The translations under genes and the position numbers were made by a program. The notes beneath the pieces are model-generated. The model ran no database searches. It worked only from the letters and a program-made list of their open reading frames with translations, and had not been told where the DNA came from. Source: Lewinellaceae bacterium (GTDB taxonomy: Bacteria > Bacteroidota > Bacteroidia > Chitinophagales > Saprospiraceae). Taken from it: DNA of 47,001 nucleotides. Positions 1 to 7,940 of this stretch are shown here, in pieces (positions within the stretch are counted from its first letter, which is position 1; each line of letters starts with the position of its first letter). The stretch is taken from positions 7,350 to 54,350 of the forward strand of contig JARQTN010000159.1 of the NCBI GenBank assembly GCA_029976695.1. Reading direction: 5' to 3'.

Positions 1-1521
1 TTCCTTGAAGGAGAATTTCCCGCGGGTTTCAAGAGGCTTCGGGACGCCACACGGGATATGCTGGATGAAATGCGTGCGGTATCGCCATATATCGAATATG
101 CATTTGAAAACCCGAATGCGGGTTCTACAGAGGAAGCGAATGCACGACGGGAGGAACTTGTCCGGGAAGGGCTGATCCCCACCAACCTGCGCACACGTGC
201 GGCAGGGGAAGCAAAACAGCAGCAGATCTTTCCGTATGCCATCTTCAATTTCAGTACGCGAAAGGTGGTGGTCAACCTGCTGGAGCCGGACCAGCCGGGC
301 ACCTCGCCTGAAGTTACCCTGAATCACAGTGTCAGCCTGCTGGAATACAAGATGGCCAATGCGATCCAGAAGCTGAAGCTCACACAAAAACCGAATATCC
401 TGTTCACTACAGGCCATGGTGAGCTCGATCCCCTGCAAACCCGTTCATTTGAAAGGGAGCTGGGCAAGTATTACAATACGGGCAGGGTGGACCTCGACGA
501 AAGTGTCCGCCTTTCTGAAGAAATCGACCTGCTGATCGTAGCCAAGCCAAGGGAGGCTTTTAGCGTACAGCACCAGTACCTGGTCGACCAGTACATTGTA
601 CGTGGCGGCAGTGTGCTTTTCCTGCTTGATGCCCTGGATGTGAACCTGGACAGCATTAACCTGAAGCGGAATTTCATCCCAAAGCCCTTCGACCTCGGAC
701 TTGACAGGATGCTCTTCAAGTATGGTGTCAGGCAGCAACCCGACCTGGTGCTCGACCTGCAGTGTACACGGATCCCGATCGTAGTGGGCACCCAGGGGAA
801 CCAGCCACAGACAGAGCTTTTCCCGTGGTACTACCATCCGCTGGTCACGCCCAGGTCCGAACACCCGATCTCACGCAACCTGGGCCTGATGAATTTCCTT
901 TTTCCGTCATCGCTGGATACCATTCAAACGAAGGCAGACATCCGCAAGTCCATCCTCCTCCGATCTTCGGAATATTCCAGGTTCCAGCTGACCCCCGTCC
1001 GGCTGAATTTTGATATCGTCACTGAAGAACCGATCCCGGAAAAATTCAACAAGCCCCATCTCAACCTTGCTGTGCTCCTTGAAGGGGAGTTTGAGTCTGC
1101 TTTTGCAAACCGGATGACGCCTGAAATGCGGGCACTTTCGGAACAGGTTGGGGCACCTTTCAAGCCAACGGGTGCTGCGGGAAAGGTGCTGGTTGTTTCT
1201 GACGGCGACCTGGTCAAAAACCTGGTGAACCGGAATACCGGGGAAGTATCCCCTGTGGGTTTCAACAGGTACGAGAATTTCATATTCAAAGGCAACCAGG
1301 ACTTCCTGCTCAACGCCGTCGAATACCTGATCGGGGAGGGCGATGTACTGGCAGCGCGCTCAAAGGAGGTGAAACTGAGGCTGCTTGACACGGTCGAGGC
1401 GCAGCGCAGCTCACTTAAATGGCAGTTGATCAATATTGTTCTACCTTTGGCGCTGCTCATTCTTTTTGGGATTGCATACCGGTTTTACAGACACCGGAAA
1501 TTTGGAAAAAGAGCGGCATGA
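1..1521 (+). CDS. gldG: GldG, gliding-associated ABC-type auxiliary protein (5' partial)
   Basis: The frame is open from base 1, so the N-terminus lies outside the window; 506 residues are visible. The visible part starts inside a conserved segment (FLEGEFPAGFKRL) typical of GldG. It ends with one hydrophobic helix (WQLINIVLPLALLILFGIAY) and a basic tail, so the large domain faces the periplasm and is anchored at its C-terminus. In Bacteroidota GldG acts with the ATPase GldA and permease GldF in gliding motility. The stop overlaps the start of the DUF4340 gene in ATGA, which implies translational coupling. gldF would be expected just upstream, outside the window. The family call is from recognised sequence; function in this organism is inferred. 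Confidence 0.93.
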   Translation, partial: FLEGEFPAGFKRLRDATRDMLDEMRAVSPYIEYAFENPNAGSTEEANARREELVREGLIPTNLRTRAAGEAKQQQIFPYAIFNFSTRKVVVNLLEPDQPGTSPEVTLNHSVSLLEYKMANAIQKLKLTQKPNILFTTGHGELDPLQTRSFERELGKYYNTGRVDLDESVRLSEEIDLLIVAKPREAFSVQHQYLVDQYIVRGGSVLFLLDALDVNLDSINLKRNFIPKPFDLGLDRMLFKYGVRQQPDLVLDLQCTRIPIVVGTQGNQPQTELFPWYYHPLVTPRSEHPISRNLGLMNFLFPSSLDTIQTKADIRKSILLRSSEYSRFQLTPVRLNFDIVTEEPIPEKFNKPHLNLAVLLEGEFESAFANRMTPEMRALSEQVGAPFKPTGAAGKVLVVSDGDLVKNLVNRNTGEVSPVGFNRYENFIFKGNQDFLLNAVEYLIGEGDVLAARSKEVKLRLLDTVEAQRSSLKWQLINIVLPLALLILFGIAYRFYRHRKFGKRAA

Positions 1522-2495
1522 GGAAGACATTGATACTTTTATTGATCGTGGTAGCGGCAGGTTTCATAGCCTGGAAGTTGATCCGGAATGAACCGGAAAA
1601 GAAAGCCAGTTATGATACCAGCATGTCGGAATTTGCGATCGAGGATATCCAGTCGGTAAACCATATCTTCCTTTCAGACAAATCAGGCAAGCAGATCGAT
1701 TTGAAAAAGAACAGCCGGGGCTGGATCGTCAATGACAAGTATCCCGCAGACCCGGGTTCTGTTGACCTGTTGCTGAAGGGCATGCAAAAGCTGGAGATCC
1801 AGTATATCCCGCCCAAGGCGGCAGAGGAAAATATCATCAAGACAATGGCTGCTTTCGCGATCCAGGTGGAAGCTTTCGGAAAGAAGGACAAATTGCTGAA
1901 GAAGTACTATATCGGTGGAATGACCCAGGACGAGCGTGGCACCTATTTCCTGATGGATGGATCGAGCCAGCCCTATGTGATGCAGGTGCCCGGGTTTGTC
2001 GGCAACCTGCGAGAACGGTTCCGCCCCGAACTTGGCCGGTTCAGATCACTGAAATTCATGCAGTTTGATCCGGATGATGTGGTAGCGGTGAGGGCCACAT
2101 ATCCAAACCAGGGGGAAAATGATTTCCTCCTTGAATCCACCCTGACCGGGTACCAGGTGTATTCCGGTGAAGACCTGCCTGGGGGAATCCCCCAAAAAGC
2201 AGCAAAAGGGAAAGTGGACGCTTACCTCGGCCGGTTGCAGAAGATCGCATGTGAAGCCTATCTGACGGAAGACATCAGGCAGGATTCTGTAACTGCCGGG
2301 ACACCATTCTGTTCACTTGAACTCGAATTCAGGGACGGAAAGGAGAGCCGTGTGCGGTTCTGGCAAAAACTGAATCCAGGGATCCCGGATCAACCTGTCA
2401 ACCGGTTTTTTATCCTGAAAGACAACGAGTTCATGCTGGGCCAGTATGAGGTCCTAAAAGAAGCATTCCGGAATGGGGCCTTTTTTACGCACTGA
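1518..2495 (+). CDS. DUF4340 domain-containing envelope protein
   Basis: 325 residues. I place the start at the ATG overlapping the gldG stop (ATGA) because it gives MRKTLILLLIVVAAGFIAWK, a single N-terminal membrane segment; an earlier in-frame ATG at 1419 would lie deep inside gldG. The rest is a predicted periplasmic beta-rich domain of the DUF4340 type. Such proteins often follow GldG-like genes and are thought to belong to the same ABC assembly, but no biochemical role is established. The next gene begins 23 bases before this stop, so the four genes from gldG onward look like one transcript. Confidence 0.8.
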   Translation: MRKTLILLLIVVAAGFIAWKLIRNEPEKKASYDTSMSEFAIEDIQSVNHIFLSDKSGKQIDLKKNSRGWIVNDKYPADPGSVDLLLKGMQKLEIQYIPPKAAEENIIKTMAAFAIQVEAFGKKDKLLKKYYIGGMTQDERGTYFLMDGSSQPYVMQVPGFVGNLRERFRPELGRFRSLKFMQFDPDDVVAVRATYPNQGENDFLLESTLTGYQVYSGEDLPGGIPQKAAKGKVDAYLGRLQKIACEAYLTEDIRQDSVTAGTPFCSLELEFRDGKESRVRFWQKLNPGIPDQPVNRFFILKDNEFMLGQYEVLKEAFRNGAFFTH

Positions 2496-3732
2496 CAAAC
2501 CGGGCGGCAGCAGTCGTTTTACCCTGGTCATCGTGATCGGGATATTGACCTGCGCACTGATGGCCATGAAGCCATTGCCCTGGGGCTTTTATGCGCATCG
2601 CATGATCAACCGGATGGCGGTCTTTATCCTGCCCACCGAAATGATCAGTGTATTCAAGGCCAACATCGAATTCGTCACAGAGCATGCCGTAGACCCGGAT
2701 AAAAGGAGGTATGCGACTGAACATGAAGCCGTCCGCCACTACATGGACCTGGACCACTGGGGCAAGGCCCCGTTTGATTCGCTCCCCCGGGAATGGACGG
2801 ACGCAATCGCACAAAACCTTTCCCTTTACTGCCTGTCCGAAGGCCGGGATACCCTGCTTCTCTATGAAACCCATCATGACTATTGGGGGAAGAATGCGTC
2901 CGAGGCAGAGGCATATGCCGGCGTGAGGGCATTTACCCGCACGCACGTGTTGCCTGGCTTCTATGAGGATGTATTGAAGTATCCACGTGATACGATCCGA
3001 AAGTATTTCCCGGGCATAGGTCTTTGCCCTGATGGCGAGATCCTGGTCAGGGAGAACTTCAGCGAGCATGGTATTTTGCCCTACCACCTGCTTGTGATGT
3101 ATCGCCGGCTCACCAATGCATTTGCAGATATGGACCAGCAGCGGATATTGCGCCTGGCAGCGGAAATCGGCCATTATATCGGCGATGCCCATGTACCGCT
3201 GCATACAACGAAAAACTACAATGGACAGTTGACGGGGCAGGAAGGGATCCACGCATTCTGGGAATCCCGGATTCCGGAGCTCTTCGCCGGCACCGAATAT
3301 GATTTCTGGGTGGGTACGGCGACCTATGTTGAAGACCCTCCAGCTTATTTTTGGGAAATGACCCTGCAGAGCCACGCATGCGTTGAGGAGGTCCTGGAAA
3401 AAGAAATGGAGGTCAGAAAAGAGGTTCCGGCCGATCGGCAATTCTGTTTTGACGAACGGCTGGGCAGCACGATTTTAACCCAGTGCAGGGAATATGCCGA
3501 TGCGTACAGGAACGCAATGGACGGGATGGTAGAAAACAGGATGCGGCAGGCGGTACGGGCATTGGGGAACGTCTGGTATTCTGCATGGGTGGATGCGGGT
3601 CAGCCCGACTTGGACAAGCTCGTCTATCGTGACCCGACCGAAGAAGAGATCCTGGAGGACAGGCAACTGGATGCCCGGTACCGCCAGGGCGTAGCGAAAG
3701 GAAGGAAGCACCAGGACGAAAAGTTTGAATGA
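2473..3732 (+). CDS. Zinc-dependent phospholipase C / S1-P1 nuclease-like protein
   Basis: 419 residues with an N-terminal hydrophobic segment (about residues 16-32), so probably exported or membrane-anchored. Putative metal ligands fit the trinuclear-zinc fold shared by S1/P1 nuclease and bacterial phospholipase C: W37 and H42 in WGFYAH, the RHYMDLDH segment near 89-95, H234/D238/H244 in HYIGDAHVPLH, and H260/E264 in HAFWE. Glu at the last position is like B. cereus phospholipase C (E146), whereas P1 nuclease has Asp. It overlaps both neighbours (23 bases with the DUF4340 gene; ATGA with the DUF368 gene). The substrate, phosphodiester lipid or nucleic acid, cannot be decided from sequence. 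Confidence 0.78.
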   Translation: MGPFLRTDKPGGSSRFTLVIVIGILTCALMAMKPLPWGFYAHRMINRMAVFILPTEMISVFKANIEFVTEHAVDPDKRRYATEHEAVRHYMDLDHWGKAPFDSLPREWTDAIAQNLSLYCLSEGRDTLLLYETHHDYWGKNASEAEAYAGVRAFTRTHVLPGFYEDVLKYPRDTIRKYFPGIGLCPDGEILVRENFSEHGILPYHLLVMYRRLTNAFADMDQQRILRLAAEIGHYIGDAHVPLHTTKNYNGQLTGQEGIHAFWESRIPELFAGTEYDFWVGTATYVEDPPAYFWEMTLQSHACVEEVLEKEMEVRKEVPADRQFCFDERLGSTILTQCREYADAYRNAMDGMVENRMRQAVRALGNVWYSAWVDAGQPDLDKLVYRDPTEEEILEDRQLDARYRQGVAKGRKHQDEKFE

Positions 3733-4745
3733 CAGATCATTGGCAGATGGAGAATAAATACACGATACAAGTACGATCCCGGAAGCCCCTTCTTCTCGTG
3801 CTGAAAGGCATGGGCATGGGCGTAGCAGAAGTGATCCCGGGCGTTTCAGGAGGCACGATTGCATTTATCACCGGGATCTACGCACAACTCATCGATTGCA
3901 TCAAGTCTTTCGATGCACAGGCAGTCAAATTGTTGTTCACCGCAAAATGGCGTGAACTCTGGAACCATATCCATGGAAGTTTTCTCGTTTTCCTCTTGAC
4001 CGGTATGGTAGGCGGGGTAATTATCGGAGTATTCGGGATCTCCAGGCTGATGGAGACACGCCCCGAAATCCTCTGGGCCTTCTTTTTCGGGTTGATCATC
4101 GCCTCTGCAATCTATGTCGGGAAACAGGTGAAAAAGTGGTCCGTGGCTGTCGTGATCCTGTCAATCGCTGGTGCCGCCCTTGCCTTCTGGATCACACTGG
4201 TGACACCGACTGAGGCCAGCCTGAGTCCGCCGTATGTGTTCCTGTGCGGCATGATCGCCATTTCAGCCCTGATCCTGCCGGGTATCTCGGGAAGTTTCAT
4301 TATGCTGCTCATGGGGATGTATACGGTGATCATACCCATGGTAAAAAGCCTGCTGAAGGACCAGGACCTGTCGGTATTGGGTACGTTGGCAATTTTCGGG
4401 ATCGGATGTATTGTCGGACTTGCTACTTTTTCGCGGGTCTTGTCCTGGATGTTCCGGAATTATGCAGACCATACGCTTGGACTGCTTTCCGGCTTCATGA
4501 TCGGATCATTATTCAAGATCTGGCCGTGGCGAAACCCGATTCGCTGGATGGATGATTCCGGCCAGATGCTTGATGCAGATCAAGTCGCAACACTTTCAGG
4601 TTCCGCACTGGAGCATTTACGCATCGTCTCCGAACTGAATGTCTTGCCGGCTGATTACACGGCTGGCAGCCCTCAAGTGGTGCTCGTTGTCTTGTCAGCA
4701 CTTTTCGGGTTTGCGATCGTCTTTCTGCTTGAACGGTATTTTTAA
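3729..4745 (+). CDS. DUF368 family polyisoprenyl-phosphate translocase (PopT-like)
   Basis: 338 residues, strongly hydrophobic with about eight or more membrane segments. The N-terminal signature GVAEVIPGVSGGTIAFITG is the DUF368 hallmark, and a second copy of the idea, ISALILPGISGSFIMLLMG, sits near the middle, suggesting an internally duplicated inverted-repeat fold. DUF368 proteins of Staphylococcus aureus and Vibrio cholerae have been shown to recycle undecaprenyl phosphate across the membrane. The ATG at 3729 overlaps the previous stop; an ATG at 3747 is an alternative. The gene ends 7 bases from the convergent protease gene. Its position at the end of a gldG operon is unusual for a lipid-carrier recycling protein. 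Confidence 0.88.
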   Translation: MTDHWQMENKYTIQVRSRKPLLLVLKGMGMGVAEVIPGVSGGTIAFITGIYAQLIDCIKSFDAQAVKLLFTAKWRELWNHIHGSFLVFLLTGMVGGVIIGVFGISRLMETRPEILWAFFFGLIIASAIYVGKQVKKWSVAVVILSIAGAALAFWITLVTPTEASLSPPYVFLCGMIAISALILPGISGSFIMLLMGMYTVIIPMVKSLLKDQDLSVLGTLAIFGIGCIVGLATFSRVLSWMFRNYADHTLGLLSGFMIGSLFKIWPWRNPIRWMDDSGQMLDADQVATLSGSALEHLRIVSELNVLPADYTAGSPQVVLVVLSALFGFAIVFLLERYF

Positions 4746-4752
4746 CTGCAGA

Positions 4753-7689
4753 CTACAGTTTGACCACCTTGAAGGTGCTTATCCGGTTGCCATTTGTTAC
4801 CGAGAGTAAATAGATGCCTTGTGGGTATCCGTCCATTCCTTCAAACCGGATTGTTTCTTCCACAGTTGAAGAAAGGGTTCGGTCAATCTCCCTGATCATA
4901 TTGCCCCGGATATCCATCATGCGGAATGCATATTCACCCGACCGGTCAGGACGGATCCGTGCCGTGACAGCATCGCTGAACGGGTTCGGAAACAGGGTGA
5001 CACCGGTAATTTCCCCGGGCTCTTCCACGCTTGTGGGGCAATCGGTCGCAAATGTGACACTTTGAGAATACTGGCTCGTGTCTGCCGGGCAGATTGTCCG
5101 CACCTGGAATTCATACACGGTGCATTGATCAAGGTCCGACAGCAATGCAAAAGTATCGAGGGTCGTCATCGGCTCCTCCCATTCGGTATCAAAGAATTTT
5201 TTGTACCGGTAGTTGAAGACAATGGATGTCTCGACCTTATCCCAGATCATCGTCGCACTCGATTCAGAAACGGCACCATCGACCTTCAGTGAATCAACAT
5301 TGAAACAAGGCACCTGGGCCGGACCCATCACGATGCAATAGTCTTCTACTTCACCAAATTCAAACCTGTCACAGGGGACCGAGGGAGCATCTTCGCGGAA
5401 TCGCATGGATACACGCATCCGGGTACTCCCTTCCTCGGCCTGGTAGGGGAGCACGATTGTATCTGTTACGGTGCTATCCGTGAGTTCGGAAGCATAGATG
5501 AGTTCTGCTGTATCCTGGAAAATACCATCCTGGTTCAGGTCGATCCAGACGGAAAACAACTCCTCAAACTGGACAAAGCCGAAGCCTGGCTCGATCCGGA
5601 TGATATACTCAGCACCCGGGAAAAACAGAGCGGGCTCATCTGCAAAGAAGGCGTACCCGTCATTCGGACCGGAGAGGTTATCGATCGGGCCGAATGTGAA
5701 CCGTTCGATCCATTCGTCCTCAACATTGTCCCCTTTTGAAGCGCAATATGTGAAGTCCAGGCATGCGCCACAGCCAGCGGTGGTAAAGAAATAAGGCTCT
5801 GAAAAGCCGGTATCGGAGGTATCGCAGTCTGTGAGAAAGCGGACTTCGTATTCCGTGCAGCTTACGAGACTATCCAGGATCACGCCATTGTCTGCAGTGA
5901 TCACAGTATCGTACGTGGTTTCATTTGTATTTCGGATCGCCAGGGCATAGCCTACACCGGCAAAAATGTCTTCCCAGCTCACCATCGTCATTTCCTCAGT
6001 GAGATTGTCAAAGTCAACCAGATCGGGAAGGACACAGCATCCCTCGGATTCGAAGGCTATTGTATCAGATACAGCTGTCATCTCCCCGCACAGGTTGGAG
6101 ATGGCGAATTCATATACATTGCATGCGGTCAGCCCGGTCAAAACGTACGGTGAGGTAATGCTGTCGATCGTTGTCCAGGTATCTGAACCGGCGAGCCTCC
6201 AGTGCAAGGCTGAGTAATCTACCGAATCGGTTACGCCCCATGATATCGTCGCCTGCACATCCAGGATGCTGTCCACCCTGATGGCAAAGGGGGCGGGACA
6301 CTCGCTTCCCCTTTCAAGAAGGTATTCTGCGGCCCCGAAAAGGTTCAGCCGTGCGCCGGTTACGGTGATCCCGTCCAAAGAGGCATTCGGCTGGGCTCCG
6401 TTCAGGATGGATTCCTTGACGAGCAATGCTGCCTCGCCCGGGCTCTGGTTTTTGATGGACATGAGCAGAGGGCAATCCGTTGCATATAAAAGGGCAACGG
6501 CACCAGCTACATGGGGCGTGGCCCCGGATGTCCCCCCGAAAGCCCCGTAGGCATTGGATCCGGCAACAGTCCATGTTCCCGATCCAAATGCGCCAAGGTC
6601 AATGGATTCAAGTCCATACCCGGCACTGGAAACCTTCATGTCATTGCGGTCCATATTGGTGACGGAAATCAGGTAATCGCTCTCACATGCTGTCGGCAGG
6701 TCGCCAGACTCATCAACGTTGATATTGAGATTGGCTGTTGCCCCACAATTCAGGATGCCGTATGTACCCAGTGTATCATAAAAAGCACACCACAAGGGAG
6801 CCTCGTCAGGTTTGCCAAAATCAATCCCCCAGCTTGCGTTCGTCGCCACGACGAAGGCACCTTCCGCGCCATTGCTTTCATTGTATTTTTTTCTGAATTC
6901 GAGCGGGTAGGCGTAGGCGGAAAGGACATTGCTTTCTGTGAGTTGTCCAAGGTTGACAAGCATCAGTTTTACGTCCCAGTTGACACCTGCAACGCCGACC
7001 CCGTTATTTCCTTTTGCACCCACGATACCAGCTACGGCATTTCCGTGGCCGCCAAAACCGCCCAGGTCATTATTGTCGTCATCGATATTCCAGCCGTTGA
7101 TGTCATCCACATAGCCATTCAGGTCATCGTCAATCCCGTTGCCCGGGATCTCGCCATGGTTGATCCAGAGATTATCCACGATATCGGGATGTGACAGGCT
7201 GAAATTGTCATCCACGACACAGACCACAATGGTATCACCGTCAATCGTGACGCCTCCTGTGGCCAAATCCCATGCCAGGTCTGCATTGATATCCGCCCCC
7301 GGAGTACCCCCTCCCTGGCCGGTATTGAGATACTGCCACTGGTTGACAAACTGCGGATCATCCGGGACAGTCTGCCGGAGGGCGATCACATGGTTGAATT
7401 GCGCTGTGTGCACGTCAGGGTGGGCCTGCAAGGCTTCCAGGAAAGCCCCTTCATGGATGCGCACATGGTCGAAGCTGAACAGGTAGGTATCCATATGCTG
7501 GCTGATCATCCGATCCACTTTCACCCGGGTGGGTGTGCGCTGGAAGACGTTGAACTGGTCGGCAAGCCTTTCCGGGCTTTTCTGTGCTTCCATCCGAACG
7601 AGGAGATGACCAAGGACGTGATCGAGTTTTTGTCCCTGGATGATTCCTGCGGTACATAAAATGAGGGCAAAGCAAATGATCTGGCGCAT
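4753..7689 (-). CDS. Secreted subtilisin-like (S8) serine protease with GEVED and T9SS sorting domains
   Basis: 978 residues from the ATG at 7689, which gives the signal peptide MRQIICFALILCTAGIIQGQ; the upstream in-frame ATG at 7731 would spoil it. The catalytic triad is visible: Asp about 160 (VVDDNFSLSHPD), His about 215 (GGHGNAVAGI), Ser about 388 (GGTSGATPHVAGA), and a probable oxyanion Asn in NASWG. A stretch of about 80 residues before the catalytic domain resembles an inhibitor/propeptide region. After it come fibronectin III-like repeats, a GEVED domain (FEFGEVEDYC) and a C-terminal type A sorting domain (TLFPNPFSDAV...). It is therefore predicted cargo of the type IX secretion system. 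It is divergent from the SPOR-domain gene across a 251-base spacer. Confidence 0.93.
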   Translation of the reverse strand: MRQIICFALILCTAGIIQGQKLDHVLGHLLVRMEAQKSPERLADQFNVFQRTPTRVKVDRMISQHMDTYLFSFDHVRIHEGAFLEALQAHPDVHTAQFNHVIALRQTVPDDPQFVNQWQYLNTGQGGGTPGADINADLAWDLATGGVTIDGDTIVVCVVDDNFSLSHPDIVDNLWINHGEIPGNGIDDDLNGYVDDINGWNIDDDNNDLGGFGGHGNAVAGIVGAKGNNGVGVAGVNWDVKLMLVNLGQLTESNVLSAYAYPLEFRKKYNESNGAEGAFVVATNASWGIDFGKPDEAPLWCAFYDTLGTYGILNCGATANLNINVDESGDLPTACESDYLISVTNMDRNDMKVSSAGYGLESIDLGAFGSGTWTVAGSNAYGAFGGTSGATPHVAGAVALLYATDCPLLMSIKNQSPGEAALLVKESILNGAQPNASLDGITVTGARLNLFGAAEYLLERGSECPAPFAIRVDSILDVQATISWGVTDSVDYSALHWRLAGSDTWTTIDSITSPYVLTGLTACNVYEFAISNLCGEMTAVSDTIAFESEGCCVLPDLVDFDNLTEEMTMVSWEDIFAGVGYALAIRNTNETTYDTVITADNGVILDSLVSCTEYEVRFLTDCDTSDTGFSEPYFFTTAGCGACLDFTYCASKGDNVEDEWIERFTFGPIDNLSGPNDGYAFFADEPALFFPGAEYIIRIEPGFGFVQFEELFSVWIDLNQDGIFQDTAELIYASELTDSTVTDTIVLPYQAEEGSTRMRVSMRFREDAPSVPCDRFEFGEVEDYCIVMGPAQVPCFNVDSLKVDGAVSESSATMIWDKVETSIVFNYRYKKFFDTEWEEPMTTLDTFALLSDLDQCTVYEFQVRTICPADTSQYSQSVTFATDCPTSVEEPGEITGVTLFPNPFSDAVTARIRPDRSGEYAFRMMDIRGNMIREIDRTLSSTVEETIRFEGMDGYPQGIYLLSVTNGNRISTFKVVKL

Positions 7690-7887
7690 AAGTGAGTGGT
7701 TGAAATCTGAATCGGAGTGAATATCCGACAATTCTGTGGCAATAAAGTTAAAAATAAGTTGATCATTTCAGTTTGTATTGGCATGCGAGATTGGAAATTG
7801 ACACACCACTGACAAAGTTGCTGGCGGAGATCATCAGGATGGAAAAGTAAATTTTCATATTACTTATTATTATCATATATTAGAGCA

Positions 7888-7927
7888 ATGTTTTCAATAA
7901 AACATGTATTATAATATTCTGTAATAC
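7888..7927. promoter_or_regulatory. Two adjacent inverted repeats in the divergent spacer
   Basis: ATGTTTT-caat-AAAACAT (7888-7905) is a perfect 7-bp dyad. It is followed directly by GTATTA (7906-7911) pairing with TAATAC (7922-7927). The pair ends 13 bases before the ATG of the SPOR-domain gene. They could be an operator or a 5' UTR hairpin; the region is very AT-rich, so chance is possible. Confidence 0.35.
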
Positions 7928-7940
7928 TATAATTCAAACA

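Noticed and set aside
2485-3441. 318-codon minus-strand frame opposite the zinc PLC-like gene
   Set aside because: The plus-strand frame has ordered metal ligands and overlaps both neighbours as an operon member; the minus frame has no recognisable feature.
6511-7194. 227-codon plus-strand frame inside the protease gene
   Set aside because: It lies opposite the catalytic domain, whose triad is intact, and has no plausible start context or family.
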